Below are positions 28,501-36,997 of a DNA stretch of 64,000 nt, in pieces. The notes beneath the pieces were generated by a model that was given only the letters and a program-made list of their open reading frames with translations, searched no databases and was not told where the DNA came from. A program made the translations under genes and the position numbers. This DNA comes from Nostoc punctiforme NIES-2108 (GTDB lineage Bacteria > Cyanobacteriota > Cyanobacteriia > Cyanobacteriales > Nostocaceae): the NCBI GenBank assembly GCA_003326195.1, contig LXQE01000096.1:324011-388010 (forward strand). The letters run 5' to 3'. Positions within the stretch are counted from its first letter, which is position 1. The number at the start of each line of letters is the position of its first letter.

Positions 28501-28715
28501 GCGTAGGCTTTAATATGCAATATGTCCACAAGCTATTCGGAGTATTTCAACGTCTGCATAGCGACCCACAATTCGAAGGCACTGGTGTTGGATTGGCAAA
28601 CGTGCAACGCATTATTCATCGGCATAATGGTCGAGTTTGGGCAGAGGCTGTAGTTGACAGTGGCGCCACCTTTTATTTCTCGCTGCCTAAATTGTCCAAC
28701 AAGGAGAGTGAATGA
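25581..28715 (+). CDS. Multi-PAS sensor histidine kinase with KdpD-like DUF4118 membrane domain
   Basis: 1044 residues. Four closely spaced membrane helices at about 28-125 ([57 protein letters not shown]) form a DUF4118 domain. About five PAS/PAC units follow, each ending with the (D)I(S/T)(D/E)RK-type linker (for example [40 protein letters not shown]). A coiled coil leads to the phytochrome-type H-box [20 protein letters not shown] with phospho-acceptor His827. The ATPase domain carries N ([12 protein letters not shown]), G1 (QDNGVGFN) and G2 (GTGVGLA) boxes. It overlaps the next gene by four bases (ATGA), so it probably phosphorylates that response regulator. Signal unknown; several PAS domains suggest light or redox input. 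Confidence 0.95.
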   Translation: [1044 protein letters not shown]

Positions 28716-29188
28716 AAGAACTGAAGCGAATTCTGCTAATTGAAGACAGTGCCAACGATGCAGAGTTAATCCTAGCCGCTTTGTCAGAAAACCATCTCGC
28801 TAATGAAGTAGTGGTGGTACGTGATGGCGAAGAAGCACTAGATTATCTTTATCGCCGGGGGTTGTTTCGGTTGCGAATGGAGGGGTATCCTGTTGTAGTG
28901 CTGCTCGATTTGAAACTGCCTAAAGTCGATGGGCTAGAAGTATTGGCACAACTCAAATCTGACCCAGTAATGCGAGTGATTCCCATCGTGGTACTCACCT
29001 CTTCCCGCGAGGAACCAGACCTAGTTCGCTGCTACGAGTTAGGAGTCAATGCTTATGTTGTAAAGCCAGTAGATTACCATGATTTTGTCGATTCTATTAA
29101 GGGTGTTGGCCTGTTTTGGGCAGTGCTAAATCAGCCTCCCGTTGGTGCTTTACCTCCCGCACCTCATCCTCAACAGGAGAGTAAGTGA
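28712..29188 (+). CDS. Single-domain response regulator (Rcp1 type)
   Basis: 158 residues, a stand-alone receiver of the kind paired with phytochrome-like kinases. The acidic pocket is in LLIEDSANDAEL, phospho-acceptor Asp66 in VVVLLDLKLPKVDG, Thr96 in PIVVLTSS, and Lys118 in AYVVKPVDY. The insertion RRGLFRLRMEGYP before the Asp strand and the DFVDSIKGVGLFWAVLNQPP helix are typical of Rcp1 and Rcp-like dimers. It starts inside the kinase stop codon and overlaps the hybrid kinase by one base, so the three genes are translated as a unit. No output domain, so it should act by protein interaction or phosphorelay to the next protein. Confidence 0.95.
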   Translation: MKELKRILLIEDSANDAELILAALSENHLANEVVVVRDGEEALDYLYRRGLFRLRMEGYPVVVLLDLKLPKVDGLEVLAQLKSDPVMRVIPIVVLTSSREEPDLVRCYELGVNAYVVKPVDYHDFVDSIKGVGLFWAVLNQPPVGALPPAPHPQQESK

Positions 29189-31158
29189 TGAATGTCCTCC
29201 GTTTTCTCCTTTTGGAAGATAGCCTGTTAGATGCAGAGCTAGCCCAAGCGATACTAACTGAAGGGGGAATTAATTGCCAATTGATCCGAGTCGAAACTGG
29301 TGCTGATTTCCTAAAGGCTCTGGAAACAGAGTCTTTCGATTTAATTCTTGCCGATTATGCCTTACCATCTTTTGATGGAATTTCTGCCTTAGAAATTGCC
29401 CGAAATCGCACTCCAGAGGTTCCTTTTATTTTTGTTTCGGCTGTACTGGGTGAAGAATTAGCGATCGAAGCTTTGAAGAACGGTGCAACCGATTATGTAT
29501 TAAAGCAGCGACTAGGGCGCTTAGTTCCCTCCGTGCAAAGGGCATTGCGGGAAGCTCAAGAGCGGCGTGAGCGCAAGCAAGCAGAGGAGTCTTTACAGAA
29601 GAGTGAAGCCAAGTATCGCCGAATTGTTGATACCTCTTATGAGGGAATCTGGATGATTGACTCTGAAGCCCGAACAGAGTTTGTGAATCAGCGGATGTTG
29701 CAGATGTTGGGTTATCCGGCAGAAGAAATACTCGGTCGTTCGATATTTGATTTTATGGATTGGGCTGATGATAATATAGCCGCCGCAGCAAAATTGGAGT
29801 GGTTCAAAGGAGAAGAAAGCGCTCTTAAAGAAGGGCGATTGCGCTGCCAGGATGGTTCGTACATCTGGACATTGATTTCTGCGAGAGTGATTTTGAACCA
29901 ACAGGGTGAATGCTTAGGCGCGATCGCCATGTTAACTGATATCACCGATCGCAAACGCACCGAATCAGAACGCGATCGCCTTTTGCAACTTGAGCAAACA
30001 GCCAGGGCGGAAGCTGAAGCTGCTAATCGCATCAAAGATGAGTTTTTGGCGGTACTTTCCCACGAATTGCGATCGCCCTTGAATCCGATTCTCGGTTGGG
30101 CAAAACTGTTGCAGAGCCGGAAATTTGATGAGGCATCGCTCAACAAAGCCCTGAAAACTATTGAGCGCAATGCCAAATTACAAGCTCAACTCATTGAAGA
30201 CTTACTAGATGTTTCTCGCATCCTCCAAGGTAAACTCAGCCTCAACACGATCCCAGTCGATCTGGTATCCACCATTGAAGCCGCAATGGAAACAGTGCAT
30301 TTGGCAGCAGAGGCTAAAACTATTCAGATTGAGATGATGCTCGATCCCAGCGTGGGGAAAGTTCTGGGCGATCCAGCCCGCTTACAGCAAGTTTTCTGGA
30401 ACCTTCTATCGAATGCCGTCAAGTTTACTGAGACTGAGGGAAAAGTAAGTGTGCAATTGGAGTGCATCGATGCTCAGGCGCAGATTAGCATCAGCGATAC
30501 AGGTAAAGGCATTAACCCGAATTTTCTACCTCATGTATTTGATTATTTCCGTCAGGGTGACAGTACAACAACTAGAAGGTTTGGTGGATTAGGGTTAGGT
30601 TTAGCGATCGCTCGTCACTTGATTGAGATGCACGGGGGAACAGTTTGGGCGGAAAGTCCAGGCGAGGAGCAAGGAGCGATCTTCACAGTGAGGTTGCCCC
30701 TCATCAAAGACAATGCAACAATCAAGGATGACACAAATACTGATTCCTCAACTGCCGTTTTTCCCTCCTCTCCCCTCATGGGTTTACAAGTGCTGGTTGT
30801 GGATGACAATGATGATACCCGCGACTTTTTCAGCTTTGTGCTGGAACAGTTTGGTGCGATCGTCACCGCAGTAGCATCAGGATATGAAGCATTACATGCA
30901 CTAACCCAGTCAAAGCCAGATATCTTACTTAGCGATATTGGGATGCCAGAGATGAACGGCTATATGCTGATGCAACAGGTGCGGACTCTGGAAGCAAAAA
31001 TCGGGGGAAAAAAGATGCCTGCGATCGCTCTGACTGCTTATGCAGGCGAAATCAATCAGCAATACGCACTAAGGGCAGGGTTTCAACAGCACATCGTTAA
31101 ACCTGTAGCACCAGAGGAATTGCTCATAGCGATTTCTAACTTAGTCCAATCTACTTAG
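29188..31158 (+). CDS. Hybrid sensor histidine kinase (REC-PAS-HisKA-HATPase-REC)
   Basis: About 656 residues. The N-terminal receiver has acidic LLLEDSLLDAEL and Asp56 in LILADYALPSFDG. A PAS/PAC region follows (YRRIVDTSYEGIWMIDSE ... AMLTDITDRKR), then the H-box VLSHELRSPLNPILGWAKLL with His292. The ATPase has FWNLLSNAVKFT and the G2 box GGLGLGLAI. A C-terminal receiver carries Asp583 in ILLSDIGMPEMNGY and the Lys in HIVKPVAPEEL. No membrane segment, so it is cytoplasmic. The ATG at 29188 overlaps the response-regulator stop (TGATG); a GTG three bases upstream is also in frame. Together with the two preceding genes it forms a likely phosphorelay. Confidence 0.95.
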   Translation: MNVLRFLLLEDSLLDAELAQAILTEGGINCQLIRVETGADFLKALETESFDLILADYALPSFDGISALEIARNRTPEVPFIFVSAVLGEELAIEALKNGATDYVLKQRLGRLVPSVQRALREAQERRERKQAEESLQKSEAKYRRIVDTSYEGIWMIDSEARTEFVNQRMLQMLGYPAEEILGRSIFDFMDWADDNIAAAAKLEWFKGEESALKEGRLRCQDGSYIWTLISARVILNQQGECLGAIAMLTDITDRKRTESERDRLLQLEQTARAEAEAANRIKDEFLAVLSHELRSPLNPILGWAKLLQSRKFDEASLNKALKTIERNAKLQAQLIEDLLDVSRILQGKLSLNTIPVDLVSTIEAAMETVHLAAEAKTIQIEMMLDPSVGKVLGDPARLQQVFWNLLSNAVKFTETEGKVSVQLECIDAQAQISISDTGKGINPNFLPHVFDYFRQGDSTTTRRFGGLGLGLAIARHLIEMHGGTVWAESPGEEQGAIFTVRLPLIKDNATIKDDTNTDSSTAVFPSSPLMGLQVLVVDDNDDTRDFFSFVLEQFGAIVTAVASGYEALHALTQSKPDILLSDIGMPEMNGYMLMQQVRTLEAKIGGKKMPAIALTAYAGEINQQYALRAGFQQHIVKPVAPEELLIAISNLVQST

Positions 31159-31413
31159 GGTTTATTATCAACCTGAGTAATTAGATAAAGCTGATTAATG
31201 TTATCGATTTTGAACTATTCTTCACAAGTAATATGGCTTTTTCAATTGCTTGGAATACTCCGGGTAATGCAGAAAATGTTGTGTTAATACGGTTCGGTTA
31301 AGGTTTTTTGATGAAAATTCGAGATCGCAAAGACGCGATAAATCGCCGTATCTTGCCTTACAGTTATTTTCAGATAAATAGACCAGTCTTAGGGGCGCAA
31401 GGGCTTCATTGGT

Positions 31414-31758
31414 GTCAACTTAACGCGAAATGGGCGGTTAGAAACCGCGTCTACACAAACAAAACCCACGGAGGTAGGTTTCAAAACTTTGATTTGACCT
31501 TAGTCCGCGGAGGCGGATTTTGCCTGTGTAGCTGCGAATTCCATGAGACTGTTGGCGAATTAATAGGGGGCCTAACCCATCATTATCTATTGCTCTTGAT
31601 TTCCCTGATTGGAGTCCGTTGAAACGGACTTGAGCTATTAGCCCGAAATTTATTTCAGAGCGGGAAAGGAACGCCAAACCAAGGTTTTAGGGGTGAGGGG
31701 TCAAACCCATCGAGAATTCGCCAACAGTCTCATTCCATTTGCTAAGGCTTAAGTTGAC
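31414..31758. repeat. Nested inverted-repeat element in a 772-base gap
   Basis: Outer arms GTCAACTTAA (31414-31423) and TTAAGTTGAC (31749-31758) enclose inner arms GAGACTGTTGGCGAATT (31545-31561) and AATTCGCCAACAGTCTC (31715-31731), a perfect 17-bp inverted repeat. Between the left arms lies a dispersed palindrome family (aaaccgcgtctacacaaaca ... tttgcctgtgtagctgcg) that recurs at 61411-61530. The remaining parts of 31159-31930 hold no gene. Confidence 0.7.
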
Positions 31759-31930
31759 TTATCTAAAAAGTCGATAATCTTGTCGATTGCGAATGATTCA
31801 GGATTGTTATATAGATAATTTTCATATAGTAGATTTAATGGTTCGCAAATTTTATCCGTGTTTGTACTCTATCATAACCTTACGGATACTCTTAGAATCA
31901 ACCTAGATTTACTTCCGTAAGGAGTCGGAT

Positions 31931-33172
31931 ATGAAGACTTATGACATGTCTTTCATAAAGACCAATGGACTCACCACTTTGTTGGCATTTGTCTCAGTTA
32001 TATTTATTTTATCATTCACTTTAATTATTTTATTTTTTGAAAATATTCAAGGATTTTCAAATCAAGAAAAAATTGAATACATCACGCAAGCCTTAACAAC
32101 GATTGCCATAATTATTGGAGGATTGGCATTAATTATTAATGGTTACTACACCTCCAGACTCTCTCTGGATGAGAACCACAGCTTGTTAACGCAACTCTTA
32201 GCTGGAACACTAGCTTGGGATAACAATACCGGAAATTGTATCAATCAGACACAATTAACTCCCCAAAAAATTGTTTCCGAACGCTTTTCTAAAGCGATTG
32301 AACAATTAGGAAATGAAAAGATTGAAACGCGATTTGCCGCCATTTATGCTTTAGAACGAATTGCCAAAGATTCTCCGAAAGATCATTGGACGATCATGGA
32401 AATCCTCGCTGCTTTTATCCGCGAGAATGCCCCGGTGAATAGGGAATATGAGGATGAGTCACTGCAATTATCAAAACTTCCTACAGATATTCAAACAGCC
32501 TTAACTGTTATTGGCAGACGCGACTCATATAAAGATCAAGTCAATCAAAAACTCGATTTACGCAATACAGACCTCAGTAATGCAGACTTAACCGAAGCTA
32601 ACTTTTCTAGAGCAATTTTTGTCGGGGCAAACTTGCAATGGGTCAATTTTACCAGAGTCAACCTCTCTGAAGCAGACTTATCTGTTACCTGCCTTTGTGG
32701 CTCAATCTTCTATGAAGCCAACCTGCAAAAAGCAATCCTCCCAGAAGCCAATCTCCAAGGCGCAGTTCTTAGAAAAGCGAACCTTTCCCAAGCCATCCTT
32801 TACGATGCCAACTTGGAAGGGACAGTTCTTTGTGATGCCAACTTGGAAGGAGCAATCCTTTGTGATGCCAACTTGGAAGGAGCAATCCTTTGTGATGCCA
32901 ATTTAGAAGAAGTCAACTTCGAGGGTAGCAATCTCCAAGATACAAACCTGATTGGTAGTAACTTGCAAAGGGCAAAACTTGCTGGTGCTAATCTAGAAAG
33001 TGCATTACTGAGTACAGCTAACCTCCAAGAAGCTAATTTCCAAGAAGCTAACCTCTGTGGAGCTAACTTGAATGGCTCAGAAAATGTAGAATCATACCAG
33101 ATTGAACAGGCTATTGGCGATCGCACAACAATCCTACCGGAAAACCTGAAAATACCTCAACATTGGTGGTAA
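31931..33172 (+). CDS. Membrane-anchored pentapeptide-repeat protein (paralogue)
   Basis: 413 residues with two N-terminal membrane helices (LLAFVSVIFILSFTLIILFF and ALTTIAIIIGGLALIINGYY). The shared module ERFSKAIEQLGNEKIETRFA / AIYALERIAKDSPKDHWTIM / EILAAFIRENAPV and TDIQTALTVIGRRD follow, then roughly 35 A(D/N)LxxA pentapeptides and the tail EQAIGDRTTILPENLKIPQHWW. Three consecutive copies of a 30-base unit ([10 protein letters not shown] type, about 32800-32900) are almost identical in DNA, showing recent repeat expansion. An AAGGAG lies just upstream of the start. Role unknown. Confidence 0.92.
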   Translation: MKTYDMSFIKTNGLTTLLAFVSVIFILSFTLIILFFENIQGFSNQEKIEYITQALTTIAIIIGGLALIINGYYTSRLSLDENHSLLTQLLAGTLAWDNNTGNCINQTQLTPQKIVSERFSKAIEQLGNEKIETRFAAIYALERIAKDSPKDHWTIMEILAAFIRENAPVNREYEDESLQLSKLPTDIQTALTVIGRRDSYKDQVNQKLDLRNTDLSNADLTEANFSRAIFVGANLQWVNFTRVNLSEADLSVTCLCGSIFYEANLQKAILPEANLQGAVLRKANLSQAILYDANLEGTVLCDANLEGAILCDANLEGAILCDANLEEVNFEGSNLQDTNLIGSNLQRAKLAGANLESALLSTANLQEANFQEANLCGANLNGSENVESYQIEQAIGDRTTILPENLKIPQHWW

Positions 33173-33337
33173 TAACAAGCGAAAGTTTCAGCATCTAAAA
33201 CTGGATTACACGATAGGGACGCATAGCTATGCGTCCCTATCGTGTTTAATTTAGTACTTAAAGCTAAAAAATTGCCAAAAACCTGATAAATATTCTCTAT
33301 CAGTCTAAATTTTCCGCAATTTAAATCACGAACAATT

Positions 33338-34444
33338 ATGAAACGCCGAGAGGTTTTTAACACAGCTGCGATCGCCACTGCAACTGCTGCTAGTCTAGTT
33401 TCCTGTGGCCAAGCTGGTAAATCCCCTAGGGTACAAGCAGGATTGCCGAATATTCGTTGGCGGATGGCAACTAGCTGGCCCAAATCTTTAGGTACTTTTA
33501 TCGGCGCTCAAACAGTTTCCCGGCGAGTTGAAGAAATGACCAATGGACGTTTCCAGATTACGCCCTTTGCCGCTGGAGAGTTAGTACCGGGATTGCAAGT
33601 ACTCGATGCAGTGCAAGCCGGGACTGTTGAATGCGGACACACATCTAGTTACTATTACATCGGCAAAAGTTCAGCATTAGCCTTTGCCACCTCCGTACCT
33701 TTCGGTTTAAATGCTCAACAGCAGAATTCTTGGCTTTATAACGGTGGTGGATTAGAAGCCATACACAAAATTTATACTAACTTTAACGTGATTAGTTTCC
33801 CTGCTGGTAGTACTGGGGCACAGATGGGGGGATGGTTCAAAAAAGAAATCAAGTCTATTTCTGACCTCAAAGGTTTGAAAATGCGAATTCCCGGATTGGG
33901 TGGCGAAGTCATGTCCCGTTTAGGGGTAAACGTGCAAGTATTACCTGGAGGCGAAGTTTATTTAGCATTGGATAGGGGAGCCATCGATGCTGCTGAGTGG
34001 GTAGGCCCTTACGATGATGAAAAACTCGGTTTAAATAAAGCCGCGAAATTCTACTATTATCCTGGTTGGTGGGAACCAGGGCCGACTTTGGATGTGTTAG
34101 TTAATCTCACCGCCTGGAATCGCCTACCCAAAGAATATCAACAGATTTTGAAGACAGCGAGTTTTGAGGCCAATTTGAATATGCTGAGTCAATACGATTC
34201 CTTAAATGGACAAGCGCTGACGCGGTTATTAGCTGGTGGTACAAAGCTAGTTCCTTACAGCCAGGAGATTCTACAAGCAGCTCAGAAAATCTCCTTTGAG
34301 TTATTTGAAGAAAATGCCAGCAAAGATGCGGCTTTTAAACAAGTTTACGAACAGTGGAAAGCCTTTCGCCAGCAGATTTTTAATTGGAATCGCGTTAACG
34401 AATTAAGTTATGCCAATTTTGTCACTTCTAATAACATAAGATAA
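33338..34444 (+). CDS. TRAP transporter substrate-binding protein (DctP/TakP-like), lipoprotein with Tat-like signal
   Basis: 368 residues. N-terminal KRREVFN followed by a hydrophobic stretch and the lipobox LVSC with Cys23 suggests Tat- or Sec-exported lipoprotein. The mature part is a DctP-family binding protein: [51 protein letters not shown] and [18 protein letters not shown]. The last block is typical of the TakP/lactate-binding branch, which binds 2-oxo acids such as pyruvate, or lactate, so a monocarboxylate or 2-oxo acid ligand is inferred. The two permease genes lie about 700 bases downstream on the opposite strand, facing it. Confidence 0.92.
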   Translation: MKRREVFNTAAIATATAASLVSCGQAGKSPRVQAGLPNIRWRMATSWPKSLGTFIGAQTVSRRVEEMTNGRFQITPFAAGELVPGLQVLDAVQAGTVECGHTSSYYYIGKSSALAFATSVPFGLNAQQQNSWLYNGGGLEAIHKIYTNFNVISFPAGSTGAQMGGWFKKEIKSISDLKGLKMRIPGLGGEVMSRLGVNVQVLPGGEVYLALDRGAIDAAEWVGPYDDEKLGLNKAAKFYYYPGWWEPGPTLDVLVNLTAWNRLPKEYQQILKTASFEANLNMLSQYDSLNGQALTRLLAGGTKLVPYSQEILQAAQKISFELFEENASKDAAFKQVYEQWKAFRQQIFNWNRVNELSYANFVTSNNIR

Positions 34445-34831
34445 AATCTTTGCTTTTCTCTCTGCGCTCTCTGTGCCTCTGTGGTTCAAAAGTAATTTAT
34501 TTAAGCGCAGAGGCGCAGAGTCCACACAGTAAAGAGAAATTCTTTGCTAACAATTTTCTCGGTTAATTTGGTCGTCAGATCGCTAATCCCCTCCATATCA
34601 TAAGGTTATGGTAGTTTTGCCACTGAGCGATCGCTGATCTTATAGATTGGGTTGACATAAGAAAATCCAAGACCCTCAGAAGGAGAATTAAACGCTGTAG
34701 GATGAGGGATAAATAAATTCTCCCAAATCCAGAGAAAGCTATCACAAATTAGCTCTGAACTTGGATATGAATTACCAGTCATCTGTACACCCTATGAGTT
34801 AATGGGATACGATTTTACAGGAGAATAATCT
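34445..34831. other. Intergenic region with dispersed ctctgcg/cgcagag palindrome
   Basis: Starts with the common Nostoc palindrome ctctgcgctctctgtgcctctgtgg / gcgcagaggcgcagag (about 34461-34522), which may terminate the binding-protein transcript. The rest shows no gene. A GGAG ribosome site for the small gene is at about 34821. Confidence 0.5.
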
Positions 34832-35038
34832 ATGTATAAAAACGAAATTTTAGAGGAAATTCACAAGTACAGAGAGGAATACGCTAGCTCATTTAACTAT
34901 GACCTAAACGCAATCTTTAACGATCTACGAAAGAAACAGATTGCTCATGGGCATAAAGTTGTAAAACTTCCGATCAAACGTCGGTCTAACAAATCACTGC
35001 ACCCGACGCAAACTGAGAGCGTGTCTCCTTTAGCGTAG
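34832..35038 (+). CDS. Small hypothetical protein (68 aa), antitoxin-like
   Basis: Begins MYKNEILEEIHKYREEYASS and continues FNYDLNAIFNDLRKKQIAHG. This resembles a frequent small cyanobacterial family (pattern ILEE-h-x-x-R-E-x-h-A-x-x-F-x-Y-D-h-x-x-I-x-x-D-h-K-x-x-x) sometimes found beside PIN or RelE toxins. It has a GGAG site (acaggagaataatct) before the ATG. The last residues TQTESVSPLA are encoded by the dispersed gcgtctcctttagcgtag repeat, so the original C-terminus has probably been replaced. No toxin gene is adjacent. Confidence 0.7.
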   Translation: MYKNEILEEIHKYREEYASSFNYDLNAIFNDLRKKQIAHGHKVVKLPIKRRSNKSLHPTQTESVSPLA

Positions 35039-35133
35039 AGTATCTTTGCGCGAGTGATGATACTGCTGGGGGATCTGACTTTTTAAACATTATTATTGGG
35101 TTCCTTGATATTGCGCGATGTTTCTTAAAGGCG

Positions 35134-36471
35134 CTAGTTTCCCAAAGAAGGTAAGAAACTGACAATTCCAGGGAAAACAATAATTAACACCACCACCAAT
35201 AGTTGCAACAAAATAAACGGTATTACACCGCGATAGATATCTTTTGTCGTAACTTCTGGTGGGGCGACACCACGCAAGTAAAACAGTGCAAAGCCAAAGG
35301 GAGGGGTGAGGAAAGATGTTTGCAAATTTGCTCCCAAAACTACACCATACCAAATCAAATCAATACCTAAATTTTGGGCAACTGGTACAAACAACGGCAC
35401 GACAATAAAGGCAATCTCGAAAAAGTCGATAAAAAAGCCGAGGATAAATACTACCGCCATGCTGACAACCAAAAAGCCAGTTTTACCACCGGGGAGATTG
35501 GCAAGGACATCAAACATGAAGCGATCGCCATTTAATCCCCGAAAGACTAAACTAAAAGCTGTGGAACCAAATAGGATAAAAACTACCATGCTGGTAATTC
35601 GCAAAGTAGCATCACAAACTTGACGCAGAGATTCTAAGGTAAGTTTACGATTTGCAGCCGCCAGTGCGATCGCACCGCCACAACCCACTGCACCCGCTTC
35701 TGTGGGCGTAGCAATGCCAAAAAATATACTTCCCAAAACTAACAAAATCAGTATCAAAGGCGGTATCATCACTTGAATTACCCGCCTTCCCAGAGCTTTA
35801 CCACCAATTTCTCTGACCTCAGCAGGTAAAGCTGGTGCTAAATCTGGCTTCAAAAATGCCACAATCAGTACGTGTAGGGCAAATGCACTAGCCATCATCA
35901 AACCGGGAATCACTGAACCGATGAACAAATCGCCCACCGATACACCCAATTGGTCGCCTAGCACTACCAACACCACACTCGGCGGGATAATTTGCCCCAA
36001 GGTTCCTGATGCAGCTATCACACCAGTAGCTAATTCTTTGCTGTAACCATAGCGGAGCATAATTGGCAGAGAAATCAAACCCATCGCCACTACAGTTGCC
36101 GCTACTACCCCAGTAGTTGCTGCTAACAGCGCCCCCACCAAAATTACAGCTAAAGCCAGTCCGCCGCGCAAGCGTCCCAACAAAATCCCCATTGTTTCTA
36201 AGAGTCTCTCTGCTATACCCGATTTCTCTAGCATTGCCCCCATGAAGATGAAATAAGGGATAGCTAATAAGGTATAGTTTGCCATGATGCCAAAAATCCG
36301 CTGTGGCATGGCAGTCAGAAACACTGGGTCAAATACACCTAAGCTAATTCCCAATATTCCAAATAAAATTGCCACACCACCCAAAGAAAAAGCCACCGGA
36401 TAGCCCAGCGACAGCAGCACCAAAGCCCCAGCAAACATCACTGGCCCCAGCCATTCATAAGCCAGTGTCAT
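35134..36471 (-). CDS. TRAP transporter large permease (DctM)
   Basis: 445 residues with about 12 hydrophobic helices, for example VMFAGALVLLSLGYPVAFSL, LLAIPYFIFMGAMLEKSGIA, GGLALAVILVGALLAATTGV and FILGFFIDFFEIAFIVVPLF. The conserved DctM core is visible: GVVAATVVAMGLISLPIMLRYGY, ASGTLGQIIPPSVVLVVLGD and the FLTPPFGFALFYLRGVAP loop near the C-terminus. It carries the Na+-driven translocation pathway of the tripartite transporter and works with DctQ and the periplasmic binding protein. Start ATG lies 17 bases inside dctQ, so the two are co-translated. Confidence 0.95.
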   Translation of the reverse strand: MTLAYEWLGPVMFAGALVLLSLGYPVAFSLGGVAILFGILGISLGVFDPVFLTAMPQRIFGIMANYTLLAIPYFIFMGAMLEKSGIAERLLETMGILLGRLRGGLALAVILVGALLAATTGVVAATVVAMGLISLPIMLRYGYSKELATGVIAASGTLGQIIPPSVVLVVLGDQLGVSVGDLFIGSVIPGLMMASAFALHVLIVAFLKPDLAPALPAEVREIGGKALGRRVIQVMIPPLILILLVLGSIFFGIATPTEAGAVGCGGAIALAAANRKLTLESLRQVCDATLRITSMVVFILFGSTAFSLVFRGLNGDRFMFDVLANLPGGKTGFLVVSMAVVFILGFFIDFFEIAFIVVPLFVPVAQNLGIDLIWYGVVLGANLQTSFLTPPFGFALFYLRGVAPPEVTTKDIYRGVIPFILLQLLVVVLIIVFPGIVSFLPSLGN

Positions 36472-36997
36472 GATTTTCCTCCTTGCCTTGAAGAATTACC
36501 AAGTTTTTGATTGCCTGAGAAATTCCCTGGAAAATCAGCAGCACAAAGCCGACAATAATCATTGCTTTAATCGGGTAACGAGGCAATCCCCCAGGATCGG
36601 ATGAGGCTTCCTTGATTTGCCATGAAGCCACAACCGCATCCCAAGAAAAAGCGATCGTAATGATACAGAAGGGGATGAGGAAAAATATAGTCCCTACTAA
36701 GTCTGCAAGTGCTTTTCGTCGAGGCGGCCAATTACTGTAAAAAATATCAACCCGCACATGTTCGTTGTGCTTGAGGGTGTAAGCTGCTCCCAACAAGAAA
36801 ACTAAATCAAAAATATACCATTGAGATTCTATATAGGCGTTGGAAGTGAAGTTGTTACCGCTAATTCTTCCGAGATATCGCCCGATAACATTCCACACGC
36901 CAAGTACGATCATTACTAGCACCAGCCAACTAGTAAATCGACCAATGCGTTCAGTGCAATTATCAATAATATTTGATATTCTTAATAATTTTTCCAA
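36455..36997 (-). CDS. TRAP transporter small permease (DctQ)
   Basis: 180 residues with four membrane helices (WLVLVMIVLGVWNVIGRYL, QWYIFDLVFLLGAAYTLKHN, LADLVGTIFFLIPFCIITIA, IKAMIIVGFVLLIFQGISQA). The motif YTLKHNEHVRVDIFY between helices 2 and 3 is the DctQ signature. It binds DctM and is required for transport. Translated just before dctM with overlapping ends. The minus-strand dctQM pair converges on the plus-strand binding-protein gene at 33338, a separated arrangement of what is usually one operon. Confidence 0.93.
   Translation of the reverse strand: MEKLLRISNIIDNCTERIGRFTSWLVLVMIVLGVWNVIGRYLGRISGNNFTSNAYIESQWYIFDLVFLLGAAYTLKHNEHVRVDIFYSNWPPRRKALADLVGTIFFLIPFCIITIAFSWDAVVASWQIKEASSDPGGLPRYPIKAMIIVGFVLLIFQGISQAIKNLVILQGKEENHDTGL

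Noticed and set aside
31308..31677. Two open frames of 79-104 codons in the gap before the third pentapeptide gene
   Set aside because: They lie in dispersed palindromic repeat DNA on both strands and show no protein-like features.
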